From: Amia ocellicauda
Taxonomy: Eukaryota; Chordata; Actinopteri; Amiiformes; Amiidae
Direction: 5' to 3'
Assembly: GCF_036373705.1 (NCBI RefSeq)
Contig: NC_089851.1
Location: 1,699,001-1,763,000, forward strand
DNA length: 64,000 nt
Position numbers and translations under genes: made by a program. Of the stretch, positions 12,367-19,476 are shown one piece after another. Within the stretch, counting starts at the first letter, position 1. Each line of letters begins with the position of its first letter. The notes under the pieces were generated by a model. It ran no database searches, had not been told where the DNA came from, and saw only the letters and a program-made list of their open reading frames with translations.

Positions 12367-14602
12367 TGTTTTTCCAGTTCTATTCCTCCCATAGTGTAAT
12401 TATAGTGGACATTTTTGTTACCTGCATGTATTACCTTGCACTTGTCCACATTGAATTTCATCTGCCAGGTGTCGGCCCACAACTGAATAAGAACATAAGA
12501 ACATAAGAAAGTTTACAAACGAGAGGAGGCCATTCGACCCATCGTGCTCGTTTGGTGTTCATTAATATCTAAGTGATCCAAGGATCCTATCCAGTCTATT
12601 TTTAAATGTTCCCAAACTTTCAGCTTCAACCACATCGCTGTGTAGTTTATTCCAGATTGTGACTACTCTCTGTGTAAAGAAGTGTCTCCTGTTTTCCATT
12701 TTGAATGCCTTGAAGCCCAATTTCCATTTGTGTCCCCGGGTGCGTGTGTCCCTGCTGATCTGGAAAAGCTCCTCTGGTTTGATGTGGTCGATGCCTTTCA
12801 TGATTTTGAAGACTTGGATCAAGTCCCCACGTAGTCTCCTCTGTTCCAGGGTGAAAAGGTTCAGTTCCTCAGTCTCTCAGTAGGACTTTCCCTTCAGACC
12901 TGGAATAAGTCTGGTTGCTCTCCTCTGAACTGCCTCTAGAGCAGCGATATCTTTCTTGAAGTGTGGAGCCCAGAACTGTCCACAGTATCCAGATGAGCTC
13001 TAACTAGCGCATTGTACAGTCTGAACATCACTGCCCTTGTTCTCAATTCTACACTTTTGACAATATACCCTAGCATTCTGTTTGCCTTTTTTATTGCTTC
13101 CCCACATTGCTTGGATGGAGAAAGTGAGGAGTCCACATAGACTCCTAGGTCTTTCTCATGCTATTACCTGAGTCCCTTTGAATAGCCTGTGCTGCTGAGA
13201 CTGTATCTGCTGAGCCGCCTATTTTAGTATCATCTGCACATTTGACAAGTTTGCTAACTATCCCAGAGTCCAGATCATTAATATAGATTAGAAAAACCAC
13301 AGGCCCTAGTACTGATCCCTGTGGAAGTCCACTAACAACCTCCCTCCAGTTAGAGGCAACTCCTCTAATCGACACCCTCTGTTTCACTGTCAATACATGA
13401 TGAATAATCTGATGGAATTTGTTCAACCATTAGTCTTGCTATCTCCTCAGCACTTATATTTTCCTGTGGCCATGTTTTTCCCTAAATGCACAGTGGTTAA
13501 CTGTGCAAAACCACCTGGTTGTTACCTTATCAAATTGTTTTATCTGTATTGTTAACATTACATTTGGTAAACTCCTAATCTGGAATATGTTATCTATAAT
13601 GCAAATGATACATATATGTATAAAAACCAACCAGGATCAAATGGCAAGCGTTTTTGTAAGGTGCACCCTCGACATGCATGTGGACCCAACTTCCCAGAGG
13701 AACTAAAGGGATTTTATCACTTCTGTGTACTACATATTTTACTCTCCCCTTGAATACAGTATAAAATGCATTAGTTCCCACTTTAAACAACACTGCTAAT
13801 TAAAGGGAAAGAACAGAATTTGTCATTTTCCCCAGTAACCACTGTGCCTAAAAGGGACCTTATCATATCTAAATGTGTCCTTCTGCCTGTAGCTCTGATG
13901 AATGCTCTTAGTTGATCTTTTCCTAAAGTGCCTCCAGCGTTGAATCACATGCTGTGTTTTGTACTTGTTCTTTGAGTTCTCACTCTAAAAAGGCCTAAAT
14001 ATAATTCAGTATAAAATATGTATCTCAGTATGATACATAATAAACACGGTGTTGGAGGGCATGATATGTATTTAACAGAGTTTGTGTTTGATCCCTTTCA
14101 GGTGCACATGAGGAACGTGCAGTCCTGACATTCCAGTGCAGCTCCACTGACCCCAATAAGTGCCAGACCCCCCAGGCCAGAGAACAGGCTCTGTACAAGG
14201 TATCTGAGACACAACTCATCTCCTGAGCAAAGTAAACTGTACAAATATCGCAGGTCCTTTGCTCAAATGTATTACAGTTTTTTGTTTGTCTTGTGAAGCT
14301 TTATTGTTACACAATAACAAATAATAAGTAGTAGTTTTTCCAGCCATATGAAATACTGCATTAATTTCTAAGTGATTAAAGTGATATGACTTTAATCTGT
14401 ATAAATGTCTGGTATTAAATAATATATAACTGGAACCTGTTCTCCTTGGCTGTGGAGGAGGCAGTGAAGTGCCGATGCAGGGACCTGATGGCTCCGTCTT
14501 CCTCTTCCTGTGTTGCAGCTGCGAGTGAAGCTGGATAATAATTTCCCTGGGGTGTACTGGAAACTGGACTGGAAGGAGAAGAAAGACAACTGCAAACCTT
14601 GA
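3493..14602 (+). CDS. Secreted C-type lectin / 4x fibronectin III protein (whole gene, 8 exons)
   Basis: Coding exons are 3493-3520, 7294-7638, 9230-9472, 10088-10354, 11468-11737, 11877-12146, 14102-14199 and 14519-14602. They sum to 1605 nt, or 534 residues plus stop. Each intron has GT/AG ends and all joins keep frame. Exons 2-6 are phase 1-1. Domains: signal peptide about 1-17, C-type lectin domain about 18-124, FN3 domains at 125-205, 206-294, 295-384 and 385-474, and a 60-residue tail with three cysteines. There is no membrane span or GPI-type end, so secretion is inferred. The FN3 repeats resemble those of vertebrate receptor tyrosine phosphatases of the PTPRB/PTPRJ/PTPRH type, but no phosphatase domain follows. 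The ligand is unknown. I do not recognise a named orthologue. Confidence 0.85.
3819..3857. repeat. TG/TA microsatellite
   Basis: Alternating TG then TA dinucleotides directly left of a Tc1 element, which has inserted in the TA tract. Confidence 0.9.
4069..5080 (-). pseudogene. Tc1-like transposase, DD34E, inactivated (family A copy 1)
   Basis: Minus-strand reading from ATG at 5080 gives [16 protein letters not shown] and so on to a stop at 4069. A 2-nt loss near 4982 shifts the frame inside the first DNA-binding domain, and a TAG at 4576-4578 interrupts it after NSTRRV. The motifs [20 protein letters not shown] and [11 protein letters not shown] are all present, with 34 residues between the second Asp and the Glu. 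The enzyme cannot be made as one chain. Confidence 0.92.
5123..5219. repeat. 41-bp perfect inverted repeat (hairpin) in family A copy 1
   Basis: Arms 5123-5163 and 5179-5219 are exact reverse complements around a 15-nt spacer. The left arm holds CTTTTATACAGG and the right arm TATAAAAG, so a TATA-like box occurs in both orientations. The same structure recurs in the copy at 46308-47385 but is absent from the copy at 22958-24455. Confidence 0.9.
5378..5409. repeat. TA microsatellite between two transposons
   Basis: About 30 bp of TA repeat, all that separates two different Tc1/mariner elements. Confidence 0.9.
5410..6630 (+). mobile_element. Tc1/mariner DD36E transposon, family B copy 1
   Basis: 1221 bp. 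The termini are perfect 29-bp inverted repeats starting CACTCACCTAAAGGATTATT. TA follows the right end directly; on the left the nearest TA is two bases out. Unlike family A there is no inner direct repeat. One open reading frame fills most of the element. It is inserted in intron 1 of the lectin/FN3 gene, 32 bp from family A copy 1. Confidence 0.95.
5558..6598 (+). CDS. Tc1/mariner transposase, DD36E type, full-length open frame
   Basis: 346 residues from ATG to stop without interruption. The N-terminus carries paired helix-turn-helix DNA-binding domains ([20 protein letters not shown] at about 24-43). The catalytic triad is Asp155 (WSDES), Asp246 (QQDNAPCH) and Glu283 ([11 protein letters not shown]). 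There are 36 residues between Asp246 and Glu283, against 34 in Sleeping Beauty-type enzymes, which places it with the DD36E group described as Incomer (recalled). The Gly that normally follows VMVW is Gln198 here, while the sister copy at 49561 has Gly. That change may reduce activity. The protein would cut and paste the element at TA sites. Confidence 0.93.
   Translation: MGKKGDLSNFERGMVVGARRAGLSISQSAQLLGFSSTTISRVYKEWCEKGKTSSMRLSCGRKCLVDARGQRRMGRLIQADRRVTLTEITTRYNRGMKQSICEATTRTTLRRMGYNSRRPHRVPLISTTNRKKRLQFAQAHQNWTVEDWKNVAWSDESRFLLRHSDGRVRIWRKQNENMDSSCLVTTMQAGGGGVMVWQMFSWHTLGPLVPIGHRLNATAYLSIVSDHVHPFMTTMYPSSDGYFQQDNAPCHKGRIISNWFLEHDNEFTVLNWPPQSPDLNPIEHLWDVVERELRALNVHPTNLHQLQDAILSIWANISKECFQHLVESMPRRIKAVLKVKGGQTQY
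6631..6690. repeat. TA then GA microsatellite
   Basis: TA repeat of about 33 bp followed by GA repeat of about 27 bp, immediately right of the DD36E transposon. Confidence 0.9.
7294..7638 (+). CDS. Lectin/FN3 gene exon 2: C-type lectin domain
   Basis: 345 nt, phase 1-1, acceptor CTCTTCCAG and donor GTAAGTG. It encodes the rest of the signal peptide and one compact C-type lectin domain with [40 protein letters not shown] and FVCY, so the four core cysteines and the WIGL signature are present. The usual calcium/sugar motif EPN or QPD is replaced by GPD at the corresponding place, and WND is replaced by WRN. Classical calcium-dependent sugar binding is therefore doubtful. N-glycosylation sequons NSS and NAS are visible. 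Confidence 0.9.
8612..9100 (-). mobile_element. CR1-like LINE 3' end (truncated), copy 1
   Basis: Minus-strand remnant of the last part of a non-LTR retrotransposon reverse transcriptase, with frameshifts, ending at its 3' tail in four copies of an 8-bp unit (AGAACATA on the plus strand). Octamer tails are typical of CR1-type elements. It is closely related to the copy at 12487-13440. It lies in intron 2 of the lectin/FN3 gene, antisense to it. Confidence 0.8.
9230..9472 (+). CDS. Lectin/FN3 gene exon 3: FN3 domain 1
   Basis: 243 nt, phase 1-1, acceptor TCATTGTAG and donor GTGAGA. It encodes [19 protein letters not shown], then [10 protein letters not shown] and [15 protein letters not shown]. 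The conserved FN3 Trp and the Tyr-Ser-Val strand are recognisable. It is the most divergent of the four FN3 domains: the expected proline-rich start is short, and the TG-type end is preserved as YYTG. Confidence 0.8.
10088..10354 (+). CDS. Lectin/FN3 gene exon 4: FN3 domain 2
   Basis: 267 nt, phase 1-1. It encodes [45 protein letters not shown] and ends FLTG. Two AG acceptors three bases apart (10083-10084 and 10086-10087, with GAG then CAG) both keep frame and would differ by one residue. The downstream CAG was chosen. Donor GTGAGG. Confidence 0.85.
10890..11045. repeat. SINE-like dispersed repeat, copy 1
   Basis: The stretch from about 10965 to 11035 resembles 19855-19925: both have GCTGTGCAG, then GGGGTGTCTGAGACC or GGGGTCTCCGAGACC, then GAGCAG. 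The second copy has a perfect Pol III B-box-like GGTTCGAACC. A tRNA-derived SINE is the simplest reading, but boundaries are unclear. It lies in intron 4 of the lectin/FN3 gene. Confidence 0.35.
11468..11737 (+). CDS. Lectin/FN3 gene exon 5: FN3 domain 3
   Basis: 270 nt, phase 1-1, acceptor CTCTTTGCAG and donor GTGAGA. It encodes [20 protein letters not shown], then FTVTYSN and [14 protein letters not shown], ending VFTG. The spacing and the PGSEY turn are typical of an FN3 domain of about 90 residues. Confidence 0.9.
11877..12146 (+). CDS. Lectin/FN3 gene exon 6: FN3 domain 4
   Basis: 270 nt, phase 1-1, acceptor TTTCCCTCAG and donor GTGAGA. It encodes [40 protein letters not shown] and [15 protein letters not shown], ending VFTG. 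It has the same length and layout as the preceding exon, only 140 bp away, so the two probably arose by local exon duplication. Confidence 0.9.
12298..12365. repeat. AAT microsatellite
   Basis: AAC/AAT trinucleotide run with two AATGCT interruptions, in intron 6 of the lectin/FN3 gene. It adjoins a small LINE fragment. Confidence 0.95.
12366..12482 (-). mobile_element. Fragment of a CR1-like LINE reverse transcriptase
   Basis: Minus strand encodes [20 protein letters not shown] and continues to YTMGGIELE, a well-conserved stretch after the polymerase core of CR1-type reverse transcriptases. This is the segment missing from the neighbouring copy at 12487-13440. Confidence 0.7.
12487..13440 (-). 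mobile_element. CR1-like LINE, 5'-truncated, copy 2 (broken)
   Basis: Read on the minus strand it encodes, in order, reverse transcriptase motifs [20 protein letters not shown] and CADDTK (normally YADD or FADD), then [20 protein letters not shown], then [15 protein letters not shown], and ends in the octamer tail near 12487. Frames are broken between blocks and the WADTWQMKF segment is deleted. It lies antisense in intron 6 of the lectin/FN3 gene. Confidence 0.85.
14102..14199 (+). CDS. Lectin/FN3 gene exon 7: C-terminal tail part 1
   Basis: 98 nt, from phase 1 to phase 0, acceptor GATCCCTTTCAG and donor GTATCTG. It encodes [15 protein letters not shown], then [15 protein letters not shown]. 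It contains two cysteines and no recognised domain. The call rests on splice signals and exact phase agreement with exons 6 and 8. Confidence 0.65.
14519..14602 (+). CDS. Lectin/FN3 gene exon 8: C-terminal tail and stop
   Basis: 84 nt including TGA, acceptor CTTCCTGTGTTGCAG, phase 0. It encodes [20 protein letters not shown], then KKDNCKP and a stop. It is basic and Trp-rich with one Cys, giving three cysteines in the tail. The first AATAAA after the stop is at 15997-16002, so a 3' UTR of about 1.4 kb is possible but unproven. Confidence 0.65.
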   Translation: MRVKLDNNFPGVYWKLDWKEKKDNCKP

Positions 14603-17600
14603 TGCTTATTTCATCTTTTTAAGTCTTTGCTGTCTCTAGTGTAGTTGAAGTGATTAACAAGGAAACACTTCTGCTAGTCTCGCGTGACTTGAGTTTCACA
14701 CACTGACATAAAGACACCTGCAGTGTACGTTTCTCATTCATCACGCACGTGAGTCATTTCATAAAAGCATCACACAAATAGGTAGATAAAAGAATCAGAA
14801 TAAGAATAAGACATGGATAATCACAATACAGCATTTATTAATTGTGGTTCCCCACCCCCGATATTCGTATGTAGACTGACAAGCTAACTTTGTGCTGATT
14901 TAGATTCTCATATTTATCATATTAAGCAAGTTTTTGCATCCTCTGACTTGGCAACCACCTGCCACCACTGATGTGTATTGTAGTATCTAGGCCGATGAGC
15001 TGAGGGCCCTGACTAATTACCTCTGGACCATGTGGCAAAGTGGCAGCATGTTGGAGATCAGGGTTTGATTTTTGTCCCCAACCCTGAATGTTTTTTCTGT
15101 CAAGGCTATGAAGCTAAGTATATAAGAAAAAAGTTATCAAGGAGTGCAGCATTGAGCACTAATACTAAATCAATTCAACAGCTATTCTGCTTTTGTTTGT
15201 TAGCTACATATGGAGGCAAAGGGCAAGAATAACACCAACATGGGCAACTAGTTTCGATTGCTTGGCTTCTTGTCGCTTACAATCGTTGTGTTTTATCATC
15301 AGAGACATTCGCCCTTAAAAAAGGACATGTGCAGTCCTTGTCCTCAGCTACGTACACTGTTGGTGATTGAAATCGCTGGCATGTTGTAACACTGTGTACA
15401 GAAATATCACCTCTGAAATGCACCTGACAACAGTACGGTGTATCTAGCTCATCCTGTTCACACCTCCTGACAAACACCATTTTGCCTACAAAGTGGACAT
15501 CCTGTATCGAGTGAACACAGGGATGACACTGGAACCCTCTCTTCTGTTGCCTTTGTCTGAGTCTCTGCTGTGTTAGGCCTTTTGCATGACAGAAACTAGG
15601 TAAATTACGTCTTCTATTTGTTTATTAATATGAGGAATAAGCAAAACAGGCTGTATCCGCACCAAGGTCCTAAAAAGGGGAAATATGGCATGGCACTTCC
15701 CAGCAGTGCAGGGTTTGCAGGTGCCATCAGAGCTCCCACTCAGATTCAAACCAGGCCTCTGAGGCACACCACAGCCCCCTCAGCACAGCCACAAACCCCC
15801 GGCGTGGGCGTGTTATACACTCAGCTGAATCCAGAGAGGGATTTATCATTGCAATAAGCTCGTCCCCTCCGAGAATAATGCTTAACAAATGTGTCAGCAT
15901 TCTTTGCACAGTCTGCAGTCGTGAGGTTTACGTAAAAGCAATTTTGTACAACCAAGGAACCTAAACCCACACAAAATTCCTAGCTTTCCAGTTATCAATA
16001 AATCAGTGAATTAATGAATGAATATGAATTCGATATACCCCCTCTCAAAAGAATTTAAGCAGAGATCTTTGCACGGTCAGTTTAGACATGCAGTCCAAGT
16101 CAGTGTGTACAGAGCTACAATGTAATAGAGATGTTAAACACCTCGACACACAAGTTGTAGACCTCCTTACTGACAGTTAAATTCAGTTCAGCAGGTTACA
16201 TTTGGTTACTTATGCCTCAGTCATTACCTATGCAAAAAGGCTGCATTCACGACCAGTTCTGCATGCTTTATAAATAAATGCAAATATCTCTGGAGTGACT
16301 GAAAGGCATGTCTAAGGGCTTGACCATGAACCTACCTGCGGGCTGCAGATTACAAACCTGCACCCAGAGCTCCTGGGACCTGGGTTATCTTTCTCAGATG
16401 TCTGATTTTATTTGAAAGGATTGTGCCAGTGAATCAAGTTCTTGTCTTTTTATTTTCTTGCAGAACTGTAGTCGGGAGAGATTGATAAGAGGAATGATTT
16501 TGCTTCAGTTTAAAAAGCTGATTTTACAAAACAGGACTTCTGTTTTGATTATAAAATTATTCCATTGGCAGATTTATCTTTTTTAATGATACTGGACTGA
16601 ATTTATGGTCATTTTAACATTGATAAGTGTGTAGCGAAGCTTGTAGCCTGTGACACATTTGGAGGTTGAGATTTTAAGATTTTGAATATCATCCAGGCGT
16701 TAGATGATTATATAAATGGTTTGTTGGATGCTTACAAATGTTTTGTCACCTGATAATTTGCTATTTATTGGTAAGCAGTGGTGATAGATTTAAGGAAATC
16801 GAAGGATATTACTAAATTGACAATGTATACAGTTGTGCTTTTGCGTGTATCTGTATTTTTAATTTTCTTCATGTTTCTTGAAAGTTTCATAAATTGCATT
16901 AATGCTCCATAAAGAGAAAAATATCACACAGCAGATTTTCTTCTGTGAAGTACTGTTATGTGTAGTCATTTTAGTGACTGTAATCTAAACTTAAGGCTAA
17001 CTGAAAGAGATCATGCACTAGCAAATGTATTCAAGATTTATGTGGGTTAAATCCGGGATTAATTCCCCCATATTAAAGAGCATTAAAACAAAACAAACAC
17101 AATGTTATCTATGTTGCAAAAAGCTTTGCAACTCAATGTTTGTATCAAACTGTTACTGGATTTGAAGTAATAATGTTCTGGGTGAAAACATGATATTATC
17201 CATGTTCATATATTTTGTTATGTTTTGTTTTGCTTGTTTATGTACATTTCAGAAAGAACTGGCACAATTAATTCAAGTCTAGTTCTCAACTATATTAATT
17301 TAGAGCAGTTACATATCAGAGTTGTAAGATATGAATCCTTCCCTTGATGATACTCTGGTTTTATTGGGTTTTATTTTAACTAGGTGAGTACCAAAAATAA
17401 GCTATATTCCTTCGCTTACCTTCTTCAAATAAAAAAGGAGAAATGCTTATAATAGAAGTTGCTTTCTATGCTGTCCAAATGTGATTAATAAACCTGGGGA
17501 ATACAAAACACTGCGATAAGTTTTTAATTTGAAATGAACTGGCCTAACGATGCATTAAAAGGTCTGACAGAAAGGTTTGACACAGTTCTTGGTACAGGAT

Positions 17601-18469
17601 GCAGCTTTCCAGCAAACAAAAAACAGAAACCAAGAGAGATAAAGGTATCTATCTGTGTGTAGAATCAATGATGCAAAATAACAGCAACACAAGTCATATT
17701 AGAATTACACAAATCAAAAGTGATTTTCAAAACAATGACACTGATATTTTTCCATTAATCAAAAATAACCCAAGGATCCTGGGAAATGACAATATTCTAA
17801 ATAACTTCTTCCACTGTCTGTGGTATTTTTACACAGCATTAATGGTTTCTTTTGCAATCCAAAACAACTCCCAAGACTGCGCAGTGAGAATTGCTTTCAT
17901 GTCTTGGGACTCTGAGTAATATGCAAGACAAAATCCCTTTCATACTTCAAAAGGTTGAGGTTTTCCATAAAAAGGATTGGATCTGTACAATCCTTTTGGG
18001 AAGATTCAAGGATAAGTTCTTACGTTTTAAGGAGAGAAGTTGGTGGCGAGTTCAGTTTACTGCAACAATAGTTGCATTAGCATTTCCAGGAAACTCTGAA
18101 ACCTCCACGGCTCTTATCCAGTTCAGTTGACACACCTTCCACTCCTGAGGGAGGGACTCATTTCTGCTTCATGAGACTCCATCTGCACCTTAAGAACTTT
18201 AATGAATCTTCATTTGTAAAAAAAAAAATATATATATGTTGTTTCCAAACTGGACAGATCCCTTTGTTTTTTAATTGTCCTCTTTCCTCGGCAGTGGCGC
18301 AATCCTTCTTGGTACTCACAGGAATTTTCAAAACACAGTTGTCAAATGGTCCTCAGAAAACGAGCCAATCATGAACTGAGCCCTGTCTCCTCGGTGTCCA
18401 AGCAAAGGGACCCCCGGCCACATAGAGGTTGTGAAGCAGCAGACCAACCCAAGAGGCCCTGTGCACCCC
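14603..18469. other. Intergenic region, 3' flanks of convergent genes
   Basis: Lies between the stop of the lectin/FN3 gene (plus) and the stop of lrrc24 (minus), so it holds both 3' UTRs. It is AT-rich without recognisable exons, RNA genes or intact repeats. Short open frames here have no family resemblance. Confidence 0.5.
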
Positions 18470-19476
18470 TCAGCAGTGTATCTCGTAGGCGATCTGTGTG
18501 TCGAACAGCAGGCTCTGGTTGAGGAACAGGGCCTCGGCGTCAAGTCCTTCCCCTGCGTCCCCACCCCCGGCCTCCACGGTCTGGGTGGCCTGGTCCTGCA
18601 GGGGCTCGTTGGGGGACAGCGCCCCCTGCTGGGAGTATCCGGCTGGGAAGACCGGCTTGCTGCGGTTGAGGACGTACATTTCGTGTCCGCGCTCGTCCCG
18701 GTACTCCTCCAGCTGGGCGAAGGTGGTGGGCCCGTCGGAGTAGTCGTTGACGTAGAGGATGCTCTCCTCCTTGTGGCCCTTCTTGCGGTGCTGGTGGCGG
18801 CTGTAGATCATGGCAATGAGCAGCAGGGCTGTGAGGGCGAGCAGAGAGATGCCCACAGCGATGGTGGTCTGCGTGGCCATGCTGAGCGCATTGAAGTCCA
18901 TGCTCTCGAGGTCATACAGCGGCTCCTGGCTGATGTCCAGGGCTGGGTAGGAGTGCGAGCGCTGCGTGCCGGACGACAGGTTGACCGCTAGGTGGAAGGT
19001 GACCCGCGCCACGCCGCCGGGGTTCCAGGCCTCGCACTCGTAGCGGCCCGCATGCGCCACCGTCACATTGCTGAGGAACAGCATCCCGCTGCCCGTGTCC
19101 GGGTCGAAACGCTCATTCTTCCCCGGCCTCGCCGTCACCCCCCCGGCCTCCTCCTCCACCAGCCCTTTGGGGGAGGGCTCCGATTTAGCCTGAGATACCT
19201 TCCGCCAAGTGACCTGCGGCTGGGGGTACCCCGAGGCCTGGCAGGACACGCGCAGGTTCTCCCCCAGCCTCACGGTCAGGTGGCTGGGCTCCAGCTGCAC
19301 CACGGGCGGGATGCACACCAGGCTGTTTCCTGGCACCTCCACCAGGCTCAGGTAGGAAAGACGGGGGGGCTCTGCACAGACGAGACGCCGCTCGGCAGAG
19401 CTCAGCAGCCGCTGGCCCTCCTCGTTGATCCAACTGCGTAGCCAGTGTAGGGCGCAGTCGCAGCGCCATGGGTTAT
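18470..19476 (-). CDS. lrrc24: lrrc24 coding exon 4: LRR C-cap, Ig, membrane span, tail
   Basis: 1007 nt including the stop. It begins DNPWRCDCALHWLRSW. The Ig domain has VSCQASGYPQPQVTW and GRYECEAWN. The membrane span is IAVGISLLALTALLLIAMIY followed by a basic stop-transfer SRHQHRKK. The tail has tyrosines in ILYVNDYSDG and ends AYEIHC. Confidence 0.93.
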
